Source: Salimicrobium halophilum (GTDB lineage: Bacteria > Bacillota > Bacilli > Bacillales > Halobacillaceae). From it: a stretch of DNA of 64,000 nt. Shown here in pieces: positions 48,758 to 56,385 of this stretch. The position numbers and the translations under genes are program-made. Under the pieces are notes generated by a model, which had not been told where the DNA came from, made no database searches, and worked only from the letters and a program-made list of their open reading frames with translations. Location of the stretch: positions 310,001 through 374,000 of the forward strand of contig NZ_FNEV01000001.1 in assembly GCF_900100295.1 (NCBI RefSeq), written 5' to 3'. Numbering within the stretch: the first letter of the stretch is position 1; each line of letters begins with the position of its first letter.

Positions 48758-49782
48758 CCTTCTGTGACACCACCATTTCTTTCTGACGTATCTTTGAGGT
48801 AACGCACGATATTCTCATACGTAACGTAACCGAGGTATTCTCCATCCTTCACGACAGGAAGTGAAGGATGCTTGCTGTATTCGAGACGATCCGCCGCTTC
48901 CTTCAGCGTGTTGCTATTAGCAAGGATAGGCATGTCCACTTCTTGTCCGTCTTTTTTTCCATTTTGCCACCGTCCCTGTTCATCTACGATGAATTCCGTC
49001 CCTTCGGGTGAGGTATGACCTTTGGACATGACAACATCTACAGCCGTCTGCCAGGGACTTTTGCGTTCTCCGATGAAATCTTTCACAAAATCATTGGCAG
49101 GATTCAAAATCAGTTCCTGTGGGGTATCCACCTGGACTATTTCGCCTTCTTTCATCAGACAAACGCGGTCCCCGAGTGCCAATGCCTCATCCATATCGTG
49201 GGTTACGAAGACGATTGTTTTTTGAATTTCCTGCTTGAGAGCCTGTATATCTTTCTGCAATTGTTCCCTGCTTATCGGATCGAGAGCACTGAACGGTTCA
49301 TCCATCAAAATGATATCAGGATCTGCGGCGAGTGCTCGGACGACTCCGACCCTTTGTTGCTGGCCTCCGGATAATTCTGAAGGTTTTCTTTTCCGGTACG
49401 TGGCTGCATCCAACCCGACCATATTCATCAATTCATCGATTCGGGAGGAGATATTCTGTTTCTTCCATTTCTTCATTTCTGGTACAATCGCTATGTTTTC
49501 CTCGACAGTCATGTGAGGAAATAGAGCAATCTGCTGCAGAACATATCCGATATTCCACCTTAATTCATGGACGGGGTGATCTTTCACTTTTTTACCGTTT
49601 ATGTATATGTAGCCTTCGGTCGGTTCAATAAGACGATTGATCATTTTCATCGTCGTCGTTTTCCCGCAACCACTGGGTCCGATAAGAGTAATGAACTCCC
49701 CTTCTTTTACTTGTAAATCGAAATGGCTGACTGCTTTTGTTCCGTCAGGGAATTCCTTACCTACGTTTTCGAATGTGATCAT
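48754..49782 (-). CDS. opuFA: OpuFA-like compatible-solute ABC transporter ATPase
   Basis: 342 residues. Walker A GPSGCGKTT, signature LSGGQQQRVGVVRAL, Walker B ILMDEPFSALD, H-loop VTHDMDEAL. A C-terminal extension of about 110 residues ends in a CBS-like repeat (ANSNTLKEAADRLEYSKHPSLPVV), which in OpuA senses ionic strength. It drives the OpuFB permease. A SigB-like promoter and a 15-bp dyad lie directly upstream. Confidence 0.92.
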   Translation of the reverse strand: MITFENVGKEFPDGTKAVSHFDLQVKEGEFITLIGPSGCGKTTTMKMINRLIEPTEGYIYINGKKVKDHPVHELRWNIGYVLQQIALFPHMTVEENIAIVPEMKKWKKQNISSRIDELMNMVGLDAATYRKRKPSELSGGQQQRVGVVRALAADPDIILMDEPFSALDPISREQLQKDIQALKQEIQKTIVFVTHDMDEALALGDRVCLMKEGEIVQVDTPQELILNPANDFVKDFIGERKSPWQTAVDVVMSKGHTSPEGTEFIVDEQGRWQNGKKDGQEVDMPILANSNTLKEAADRLEYSKHPSLPVVKDGEYLGYVTYENIVRYLKDTSERNGGVTEG

Positions 49783-49809
49783 CCAATACCTTCTTTCTTC
49801 ATTGTAAAT

Positions 49810-49848
49810 ATAATGATTATAAAGTACCCTTTATAATCATTATGAAAC
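49810..49848 (-). promoter_or_regulatory. SigB-like promoter and 15-bp perfect inverted repeat before opuFA
   Basis: The arms ataatgattataaag (49810-49824) and ctttataatcattat (49829-49843) are perfect inverted repeats around four bases. On the minus strand GTTTCA, 13 bases, GGGTAC fits the sigma-B consensus GTTTAA/GGGTAT at 10 of 12 positions, and a TATAAT for sigma-A lies in the same dyad. This looks like an operator overlapping a stress promoter. GbsR-type repressors are possible binders; this is inference. Confidence 0.55.
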
Positions 49849-49865
49849 GTGTTTTAAATCTTATT

Positions 49866-49883
49866 CGGAGTTGCTACTAAGTA
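49866..49883 (+). repeat. Ter-like element D
   Basis: Plus-strand core CGGAGTTGCTACTAAGTA, identical to element A but in the opposite orientation. It lies between the divergent opuFA and plsY genes, 10 kb right of dif. Confidence 0.65.
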
Positions 49884-49966
49884 ATTAACTATCTTAATTT
49901 CGCGTTCTTTTTTATTTTTAGGCATGATAAACTAGAGATATCTTTCTTGATTGGAGGAACAAAGAA

Positions 49967-50548
49967 ATGGAGTTCGTTTTATTCGCAATCATCGCATATT
50001 TGCTCGGTTCTATTCCTTCCGGCCTCCTCGTCGGTAAAATCGGATTCAATATAGATATCAGGGAACACGGCAGCGGGAACCTTGGAGGGACCAATGCTTT
50101 CCGTGTCCTCGGCATCAAAGCCGGTTTGCTCGTTACAGTCGCCGATATTTTGAAGGGGAGTCTCGCCGCAGCTCTGCCTTTATGGATGGGTACAGAGTTG
50201 AACGGGGTGATCATCGGGATCGTTGCCGTCATCGGTCATATGTATCCGATTTTCGCAAGATTCAAAGGCGGAAAAGCCGTAGCGACATCAGGAGGGATCA
50301 TTCTCGGTGTTAACCCGCTTCTGTTCGGTATTATGTTGCTTACTTTTTTCATAGTTCTTTACCTCAGTAAATATGTCTCTCTGTCTTCCATGGTCACCGG
50401 TATCGTTACGCTCGGCGTTACGATTATCCAACAGGAATATTTACTCACGGTAGTAATCGGAGTCCTCACTGCTTTTGTGATATATCGTCATCGTTCGAAT
50501 ATTAAAAGAATCAAGAATAAAGAAGAACCGAAAATCACATGGATGTAA
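49967..50548 (+). CDS. plsY: Glycerol-3-phosphate acyltransferase PlsY
   Basis: 193 residues, about five membrane helices. It transfers acyl groups from acyl-phosphate to glycerol 3-phosphate, the first step of phospholipid synthesis. The three PlsY motifs are present: [26 protein letters not shown] and [25 protein letters not shown] precedes the ATG. Its lysophosphatidate product also feeds the diacylglycerol needed for the nearby sulfolipid pathway. Confidence 0.96.
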   Translation: MEFVLFAIIAYLLGSIPSGLLVGKIGFNIDIREHGSGNLGGTNAFRVLGIKAGLLVTVADILKGSLAAALPLWMGTELNGVIIGIVAVIGHMYPIFARFKGGKAVATSGGIILGVNPLLFGIMLLTFFIVLYLSKYVSLSSMVTGIVTLGVTIIQQEYLLTVVIGVLTAFVIYRHRSNIKRIKNKEEPKITWM

Positions 50549-50553
50549 AATCA

Positions 50554-50581
50554 GGCAACGTTCACTTCTTCGAACGTTGCC
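50554..50581 (+). terminator. Hairpin after plsY
   Basis: A 10-bp perfect stem ggcaacgttc/gaacgttgcc with an 8-base loop; only a short TT follows. Confidence 0.55.
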
Positions 50582-50594
50582 TTGAAGCATTTAT

Positions 50595-50625
50595 ATTGTA
50601 AATGAAAATTACGATAAGGTATACT
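50595..50625 (+). promoter_or_regulatory. folE2 promoter with a possible metal-repressor site
   Basis: TTGTAA (50596) and TATACT (50620) are 18 bases apart. The region between contains AAAATTACGAT, one good half of a Zur box (consensus TCGTAATNATTACGA), but the left half is poor. B. subtilis folE2 is Zur-controlled. The 14 bases ATTGTAAATGAAAA recur before citB at 59177. Confidence 0.4.
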
Positions 50626-50659
50626 TCTTTGTAGAAATGTCCGGAAAGGAGTCTCAGTT

Positions 50660-51595
50660 ATGCACAATACCTATAAACAACAATCAACTTCTCTGCCAAC
50701 GAAAGAAGAACGTCATAAACTATTCGGATCTGTAGACCCTGGTCCGAAATATAAACCTACCGATAAATCTGAAATGCCTGACCTGCAGAATTCGAAACAG
50801 GATTTCCTCTTTTCTATAGACGTCGTGGGCATCAACAATGTCAAACATCCGATCAAGGTAAATAGTTCGCTTACACCACATGAGCAGACGACTATCGGCA
50901 CATTCACCTTTTCCTCTTCCGTTGCCAGAGGAAGCAAAGGAACGAATATGAGCCGCTTCACCGAACAATTGACGAAATACAGCGAGAACGGTTTCACCGT
51001 AGATATGGAGACATTGAAAGAATTCACTCAGGAGCTGGCCGGACGCCTGAAACAGAATGATGCGTTCGTGCAGGTGGAGTTCCCCTGGTTCTTCGAGCGT
51101 AAAGGACCATCTTCAGAACTCGCAGGAATGAACCATGCCGATGCTTATATCACCGTTTCATACTCAGCAGATACCGGATTCGACATCGAAGCAGGGTTGA
51201 CGGGTAAAATTACGACCCTATGCCCATGTTCCAAGGAAATAAGTGAATACAGCGCCCATAACCAGCGCGGAAATGTATCTATGTCTGTTGAACTCTCCGA
51301 CGACTTCGATGAGACGACGATGGACTGGAAAGAAGCACTCTTAGAAGCTGCCGAATCGAATGCCAGTGCCAGAATCCACCCGGTACTCAAACGTCCGGAT
51401 GAAAAAATGGTGACAGAACAGGCTTACGAAAACCCACGCTTCGTCGAGGACATGGTCCGCCTTGTAGCCGCAGACCTTTATGAATACACATTCGTCGAAG
51501 CTTTCGAAGTGTCCTGTCAAAACGAAGAATCCATTCACTTGCACGATGCGATTGCAACGATTTCGTTCGACAAACGGATAGATGAACTGGGATGA
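50660..51595 (+). CDS. folE2: GTP cyclohydrolase FolE2 (type IB)
   Basis: 311 residues. It converts GTP to dihydroneopterin triphosphate for folate (and queuosine) synthesis with a metal other than obligatory zinc. The metal cysteine and neighbours are in [26 protein letters not shown] and [10 protein letters not shown] are also typical. GGAAAGGAG precedes the ATG. Its stop overlaps yidD. It supplies folate to the ThyA/DfrA cycle and the start of queuosine synthesis. Confidence 0.95.
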   Translation: MHNTYKQQSTSLPTKEERHKLFGSVDPGPKYKPTDKSEMPDLQNSKQDFLFSIDVVGINNVKHPIKVNSSLTPHEQTTIGTFTFSSSVARGSKGTNMSRFTEQLTKYSENGFTVDMETLKEFTQELAGRLKQNDAFVQVEFPWFFERKGPSSELAGMNHADAYITVSYSADTGFDIEAGLTGKITTLCPCSKEISEYSAHNQRGNVSMSVELSDDFDETTMDWKEALLEAAESNASARIHPVLKRPDEKMVTEQAYENPRFVEDMVRLVAADLYEYTFVEAFEVSCQNEESIHLHDAIATISFDKRIDELG

Positions 51596-51822
51596 TGAGC
51601 AGAATGATGATCGGACTGATCACCTTCTACCGGAAAGGGATCAGTCCCTTTACCCCTCCGACGTGCAGATTCTACCCGACGTGCTCGGAGTATGGACTCG
51701 TCGCCTTCAGGCGGCACGGTTTCCTGAAAGGTTTCTACCTTACAGGGAAACGCATTCTGAAATGTCATCCGTTCCATCCGGGTGGTGTCGATCTGGTACC
51801 GGAGAAAAAACAGAAGGAGTGA
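51592..51822 (+). CDS. yidD: Membrane protein insertion efficiency factor YidD
   Basis: 76 residues. The family core [22 protein letters not shown] and the ending [14 protein letters not shown] are intact, with three conserved cysteines. YidD is a small amphipathic membrane-associated protein aiding YidC-dependent insertion. It overlaps the folE2 stop codon, an unusual partner. Confidence 0.95.
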   Translation: MMSRMMIGLITFYRKGISPFTPPTCRFYPTCSEYGLVAFRRHGFLKGFYLTGKRILKCHPFHPGGVDLVPEKKQKE

Positions 51823-51826
51823 TGAC

Positions 51827-52114
51827 ATGGATATTACAGTGACAAACGACGCAGCAAAGTGGTACAAAGAAGAGCTCGACCTAAGTGAAACAGATGCTAT
51901 GCAATTTTATGTAAGATACGGAGGCGTCGGTGGCCTGCAGCCAGGATTTTCGCTCGGCATCAAAGTCGACACGCCCTACGAAGCTGTCGCAGAAACGAAT
52001 GTCGAAGGCATCACTTTTTATGTGGAGAAATCCGATGAATGGTATTTCGACACCTATTCCCTGCACGTCTCGTACGATGAGAAATGGGAAGAACCGAATA
52101 TCTCTTATGAATAA
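51827..52114 (+). CDS. yneR: HesB-like protein YneR (no cluster cysteines)
   Basis: 95 residues with the HesB/IscA fold (ITVTNDAAKWYKEELDL; GGLQPGFSLGIKVDTP). It has no cysteine at all, so unlike IscA it cannot ligate iron by thiols; this is a trait of the YneR group. Function unknown. AAGGAGTG precedes ATG 51827, five bases after yidD. Confidence 0.88.
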   Translation: MDITVTNDAAKWYKEELDLSETDAMQFYVRYGGVGGLQPGFSLGIKVDTPYEAVAETNVEGITFYVEKSDEWYFDTYSLHVSYDEKWEEPNISYE

Positions 52115-52126
52115 TGAATAAATAGA

Positions 52127-52161
52127 AGAGAGCCCTATTCAAAAATAGCGGCTCTCTTTTT
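52127..52161. terminator. Bidirectional terminator between yneR and yneQ
   Basis: AGAGAGCC/GGCTCTCT stem, then TTTTTC on the plus side; the loop contains the yneQ stop codon. Confidence 0.8.
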
Positions 52162-52462
52162 CATGCAGACGGAAACGACGTATATGGCTGTCTTTCCCTT
52201 CAGCTTTCAAGATCTCGTATTGATATTTTCCGAACAGATCAAAGTGTGGGAAGTTTTCATTGTAATCGATCCACTCCGGCTTCAATCCATAATTTCTTCC
52301 CCATGCCTTCAATTTGTCTACATCCGCACATCCTACCTTCGTCACGGTATCACAGCCAGGGAACCGCTCATCTACCCAGAAATGGGTAAGAAAAGCGATC
52401 CTTCCTGCACGTACTTCCGCTTTCCAACGTGTCAGCTCTTCTTTTCCTACACCAAACGCCAT
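52139..52462 (-). CDS. yneQ: YneQ-like hypothetical protein
   Basis: 107 residues starting MAFGVGKEELTRWKAEVRAGR. The segment IAFLTHFWVDERFPGCDTVTKVGC and the FPHFDLFGKYQYEIL stretch are conserved in YneQ of Bacillus. Two cysteines are near the middle. Function unknown. Its start touches the end of yneP. Confidence 0.82.
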   Translation of the reverse strand: MAFGVGKEELTRWKAEVRAGRIAFLTHFWVDERFPGCDTVTKVGCADVDKLKAWGRNYGLKPEWIDYNENFPHFDLFGKYQYEILKAEGKDSHIRRFRLHEKESRYF

Positions 52463-52884
52463 CAGGAATGCTCCACCGCTTCTTTATAAGCTTCATGCCA
52501 AGCAGGAAACGCTTTTCTAAGGGATGTAGGACGGAACGTGTCCCGCTTCACCAGTACATGGTCGGATGCTCCTGTGACGGCGACGGATCCATCCTCATGA
52601 ACTATCTCATAGCCATATGTCGTTTTCACGCCGTTGTATTCCTCAATCCAAGTTTTGATGTGTACGTCATCTCCGTATCGGACCGGCTTCTGGAAAGATA
52701 CCTGTACATCGGTCACAGGAGAGACGATCCCCGCCTCCTCCATCTCTTTATAACTGAAGCCGAACTCTTCGATAAGGGAAGTCCTCCCTATTTCAAACCA
52801 GACGAGATAGTTCGCGTGATAGACGACCCCCATCATATCCGTTTCCTGATACCTTACCTGAATGTCTGTCGTATTTACCTTCAT
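52462..52884 (-). CDS. yneP: 4HBT-family acyl-CoA thioesterase YneP
   Basis: 140 residues, one hotdog domain. The YbgC/4HBT signature is VRYQETDMMGVVYHANYLVWFE with the catalytic aspartate. Likely hydrolyses acyl-CoA thioesters. The start at 52884 is eight bases from GGGAG; the frame runs on upstream into the AAA gene without homology. It overlaps that gene by four bases. Confidence 0.9.
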   Translation of the reverse strand: MKVNTTDIQVRYQETDMMGVVYHANYLVWFEIGRTSLIEEFGFSYKEMEEAGIVSPVTDVQVSFQKPVRYGDDVHIKTWIEEYNGVKTTYGYEIVHEDGSVAVTGASDHVLVKRDTFRPTSLRKAFPAWHEAYKEAVEHS

Positions 52885-55133
52885 GCTTTTGACTCCCTTC
52901 TGACGGCTTTCCAAGCTTCTTCTATATCTTCTTTCGAGAAAACATGCTCCGGTTTCTCTTCCATCTGAAGCCAGGCATGGTATTGAACCGCTTCATCCAT
53001 CAGATTTCCGATGAACCGTCCATTTCCTTCCACTTCATTAGCTTCGAGCTGTCGTTCCAAATAGTTCCTGGCCTCTCCTGATAGTTCATACTGGTATGCT
53101 CCTGCAAGCTTCTCCATCATTTCAAGCATTTCCTGAGGAGAATAGTCAGGGAAATGGAAGAACTTTTTGAATCTCGAAGACAAACCCGGATTACTCTCGA
53201 TCAGCCGCTTCATTTCTTTTTCGTATCCGGCAAGGATGACCACAAGATTTTCATTGTGCTTCGTCATTTCATCGACGAGTGTTTCTATCGCTTCTCTACC
53301 GAAGTCATCCCTGTTCCCGCTATGGAGCGAATAAGCTTCATCGATGAACAGTACCCCTCCGAGTGCTTCTCTGATCTTTTTCTTCGTCTTCATGGCAGTC
53401 TGACCGACAAACCCTGCAACAAGATCGCTTCTGGACGCTACTACGACGTGCCCCCTCTTCAAAAGGCCGCATTCTTTCAGCACCGAAGCATAAATTTCCG
53501 CCACTGTCGTTTTCCCCGTTCCCGGGTTTCCGCTGAACACCGAATGGAGCTGGATCGGCACCGTCGGGTAACCTTCCTGCTTACGTTTTTGCTGCATTTG
53601 TACGAAAGAGGATAGTTTCTCCACTTCTTCTTTAACAGCATAAAGTCCTATCAGATTCTGGAGACGTTCCATGCCGCTCCCTGTATCTTTGCTTTCTTCC
53701 TCCTCCCACCGCATATCACTCTCTGTGATACGCATATGGGAAAGCCAGTCGTCAGAAGTACGGATGACTTCCCGTGAGCCTTTGTAGAAGATAGTCTTGG
53801 TAACGAGATTCCTCACACTTCTGGCATTTCCGAAGGACTCATCCACCTGTTCTTTTTCGATAAGCGCCTCCAAACGACGAAGTGCCGCTCTTGTAAAGAA
53901 AAAGTCGTTCTCGAGAGCCGCTTTTTCCCCAATTTCGAGCAATTCATCCAGAGAATAATCCGGAAGGTCGACCCGGTTCTGGTCCGGAATCCGACTCCGA
54001 AGTCCAGGGTTCGCCCATAGAAACTGACGCATTTCCTCCGGATAGCCGGCAAGTATAACCGCGAACGTACCCCCGTACTCTTTGCTTGTCATGGCAGAGA
54101 CGAGTGTATCGATGACTGCCTGTCCATAATCATTGCCGGATTGCCCTTCCCGCTTCAGGCTGTAGGCTTCGTCGATGAATAGAATGCCTCCTGCCGCTTC
54201 TTTTATGTAATTCATGGTATTCTCTTCACTCTGCCCCATATACGATCCGACCAGATGGGAACGGTTCACCTCTACGACTTCTGTCGATTGAAGAAGTCCG
54301 AGTTCATAATAGATCTCCGCCAGCAGTCTTGCCAGTGTCGTCTTCCCGGTTCCGGGGTTTCCGGTCATAATCATGTGCAGGGATGGGGCATCTACCATGG
54401 AGAATCCATATGTTTTCCGGTCCTGCTGATACTTGAGAAAGTGATAGTACTGATGAATATAGGTCTTCACTTCCTCCAACCCGATCATATCCTCCAGGGC
54501 ATCAAGAGCAAAACGTTTCTCCTCCTGAAGAAAGGACTGAGGGATATGCAGCTTAAGCTCATTCGTCTTTTCCTTCACTTGTCGGAGAAGAAGGGTCACA
54601 TCGGTGACGGAGAGTTTCATACGCTTCCCTTCCCGCGTTTCCAGCGCTTCCCGAACAATCGATTCTAATTGACGAATGATTTCATAAAGCTCCTGATACG
54701 TTTTCCATTTGGATGCAGCGTCCACCACGGTATGGTTCAAGTACCCTTCATCAAAATACTTCAAAAGAAGATGTAAGGAGTCGTGAAGATCCGCTGTCTT
54801 TTTCATTTTTTGAGAAATGTGATCCGTTTCATGAATCATCGGTGCTTCCTGTACGGCGGTTCGTGTATGATGAACGACGGACAGGAGATGTTGCACAACT
54901 TCCATATCTCTCGCCAATTTCAGGGTCTGTTTCTTTTCTTTGGCGCGTTTCAATATATATGGCGATAAGGCATCTCCTTCCGGATACCGCTGCAGACGAT
55001 AATAAGCGTAGGCGACATAAAGGAGTGCCTCTTCTGCGGGTTCCAACGAATGCTCATCAAGCATACGAAGAATCTCCGTTTCGCTCCAGGGAGGGGCCGT
55101 TTCTAGAGACGTCCACTGATGATCTAATGCCAT
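52881..55133 (-). CDS. Tandem AAA+ ATPase of the CbbX/SpoVK family
   Basis: 750 residues. An N-terminal helical, TPR-like region (ALLYVAYAYYRLQRYPEGDA) and a possible coiled segment precede two CbbX-type AAA+ modules. Module 1 (about residues 215-450): Walker A TGNPGTGKTTLARLL, Walker B GGILFIDEAYSL. Module 2 (about 490-740): Walker A SGNPGTGKTTVAEIY, Walker B GGVLFIDEAYSL. Arginine fingers NPGLRSRI and NPGLSSRF are present. SpoVK of B. subtilis has one such module. Target unknown; the N-domain-plus-CbbX plan also recalls EccA of type VII secretion. Not part of the B. subtilis yneP locus. Confidence 0.85.
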   Translation of the reverse strand: MALDHQWTSLETAPPWSETEILRMLDEHSLEPAEEALLYVAYAYYRLQRYPEGDALSPYILKRAKEKKQTLKLARDMEVVQHLLSVVHHTRTAVQEAPMIHETDHISQKMKKTADLHDSLHLLLKYFDEGYLNHTVVDAASKWKTYQELYEIIRQLESIVREALETREGKRMKLSVTDVTLLLRQVKEKTNELKLHIPQSFLQEEKRFALDALEDMIGLEEVKTYIHQYYHFLKYQQDRKTYGFSMVDAPSLHMIMTGNPGTGKTTLARLLAEIYYELGLLQSTEVVEVNRSHLVGSYMGQSEENTMNYIKEAAGGILFIDEAYSLKREGQSGNDYGQAVIDTLVSAMTSKEYGGTFAVILAGYPEEMRQFLWANPGLRSRIPDQNRVDLPDYSLDELLEIGEKAALENDFFFTRAALRRLEALIEKEQVDESFGNARSVRNLVTKTIFYKGSREVIRTSDDWLSHMRITESDMRWEEEESKDTGSGMERLQNLIGLYAVKEEVEKLSSFVQMQQKRKQEGYPTVPIQLHSVFSGNPGTGKTTVAEIYASVLKECGLLKRGHVVVASRSDLVAGFVGQTAMKTKKKIREALGGVLFIDEAYSLHSGNRDDFGREAIETLVDEMTKHNENLVVILAGYEKEMKRLIESNPGLSSRFKKFFHFPDYSPQEMLEMMEKLAGAYQYELSGEARNYLERQLEANEVEGNGRFIGNLMDEAVQYHAWLQMEEKPEHVFSKEDIEEAWKAVRRESKA

Positions 55134-55182
55134 AGTTGTTCACTTCCTTCCTTTTCATATTTTATCACAGCTTTCTCCATAA

Positions 55183-55213
55183 AAGAAAAAGACCACTATC
55201 CGATTAGTGGTCT
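55183..55213 (-). terminator. Terminator of tlp
   Basis: AGACCACTA/TAGTGGTCT stem with T-rich stretch on the minus strand, overlapping the tlp stop. Confidence 0.85.
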
Positions 55214-55422
55214 TCTGCTTCATCCTTGATTTCTTCCCTCATTCCCTCAATCGCTGCTTCGCGTTTCTCGTTCTTCTGTCGTAATAGCTCTTTTTCTTTG
55301 TCTGTCGAGAATTCATAAGCATCATGCGACTTTTCAATGTTACGAATCGTATTCTGCACGTTTTCCTGCAGCTTCTCTACGTTGTCGGAACGATCGTCAG
55401 GGCTCGGTCGTCTGTTTGTCAT
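55204..55422 (-). CDS. tlp: Small acid-soluble spore protein Tlp
   Basis: 72 residues. NRRPSPDDRSDNVEKLQENV and NTIRNIEKSHDAYEFSTDKE are hallmark segments of Tlp, a minor spore protein made in the forespore. GGAGGAGGG precedes the ATG at 55422; the frame extends upstream without family match. In B. subtilis it follows sspN; here an FbpB-like gene takes that place. Confidence 0.93.
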   Translation of the reverse strand: MTNRRPSPDDRSDNVEKLQENVQNTIRNIEKSHDAYEFSTDKEKELLRQKNEKREAAIEGMREEIKDEAEDH

Positions 55423-55460
55423 GGTATCCCTCCTCCATCCTAGAATGGTTCGGTCTCCCA

Positions 55461-55592
55461 TTATTTATGCAGACGTCTCATATGTTTCGTATCAATCCGC
55501 TCCTCGATTTTCTTCACGATTGATGCATTCTTCCATATGGCTTCGCGATTCTCTTTCACTAAAGCAGAAAACGACGGTGCTTTTCTACGCAT
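55461..55592 (-). CDS. FbpB-family small basic protein (43 aa)
   Basis: A 43-codon frame starts MRRKAPSFSALVKENREAIW and ends RIDTKHMRRLHK. AAAAAGGAGGG lies eight bases before the ATG. The pattern of FxxLVxxNxxxI, then IEERI and a basic end matches FbpB-type proteins, which in B. subtilis aid the FsrA small RNA in iron sparing. No Fur box was found upstream. The neighbour tlp is 38 bases downstream, so it might instead be expressed in sporulation. Confidence 0.7.
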   Translation of the reverse strand: MRRKAPSFSALVKENREAIWKNASIVKKIEERIDTKHMRRLHK

Positions 55593-55641
55593 GTTCGCCC
55601 TCCTTTTTTTATCAGGATGGGCAAACGTGTGAATAGTTATA

Positions 55642-56244
55642 CTAGTCGAGGTTTTTCATTTTTTCTGTCATATACTCGTATGTCATCGGTCCGAATTTTC
55701 GTGACTGGATCGTACCGTCACTATGGATGAAGTAAGTCGTCGGAATTGAGAACGTCTGATAAGCATCAGACAGTTCACTGTTGGTATCGAGCAACGTTTC
55801 AAACGTGAACCCTTCTTTGTCAATGTAACGGGCGGCATTTGCCGGGTCATCTTCTGTCTGTGTGGCATTGACTGCCAGGATGGTGACGTCTTCTCCGTGT
55901 ATTTCATGAAACCGCTGCATCTCAGGCATTTCCTCTTTGCAAGGAGGACACCACGTAGCCCAGATGTTTAAAATGATCGGTTGTCCTTTGTAGGCATTGA
56001 GGTCCGTCTCTCTGCCATCAAGGGTTTCTAATGAGATGTTCGGTGCCTGTTCCCCTACTTCCGTCCCTTCACTCGCTTCCGGAGGTATGATAGCTGTCCC
56101 CTCCTGCTCAGGATTCCCTGACACATCATATTCACCTCCCGTGTTCCCTTGTTGTTCGGTTTCATCTTCGAACAATTCAAAGACACTATATAGGATAAGA
56201 GCGAGAACGATAGAGAAAACAGCAAGTGTCGTTATTTTTTTCAT
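55642..56244 (-). CDS. yneN: Membrane-anchored thioredoxin-like protein (ResA/StoA type, YneN-like)
   Basis: 200 residues. An N-terminal membrane anchor (ITTLAVFSIVLALILYSVF) precedes an acidic linker and an extracytoplasmic thioredoxin fold with the redox motif WATWCPPCKEEMP and the cis-proline in FSIPTTYF. It probably reduces disulfides of cytochrome c or spore proteins. The start is uncertain: ATG 56244 is chosen, ATG 56256 abuts AAAGGAGA. It lies in the yneN position beside citB; ccdC is 3.5 kb away. Confidence 0.88.
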   Translation of the reverse strand: MKKITTLAVFSIVLALILYSVFELFEDETEQQGNTGGEYDVSGNPEQEGTAIIPPEASEGTEVGEQAPNISLETLDGRETDLNAYKGQPIILNIWATWCPPCKEEMPEMQRFHEIHGEDVTILAVNATQTEDDPANAARYIDKEGFTFETLLDTNSELSDAYQTFSIPTTYFIHSDGTIQSRKFGPMTYEYMTEKMKNLD

Positions 56245-56337
56245 AGCGTGAGTCATTCTCCTTTGCACCTTCTTTAGAAAAGTTTATCACATGAGAAAGA
56301 AGAGCTGAACGACAACAACGGATTGTCAAAAGAATGA

Positions 56338-56372
56338 CAAAAAAGAGAGGTGCTATCAAGGCACCTCTCTTT
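56338..56372 (-). terminator. Terminator of citB
   Basis: A 12-bp perfect stem AAAGAGAGGTGC/GCACCTCTCTTT with a T run on the minus strand. Confidence 0.9.
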
Positions 56373-56385
56373 CATATCTATTCCA

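Noticed and set aside
49866-49900. Full match of element D to the B. subtilis Ter consensus
   Set aside because: ACTAA and CTAT blocks are present but their spacing is eight instead of five bases, so only functional analogy is claimed.
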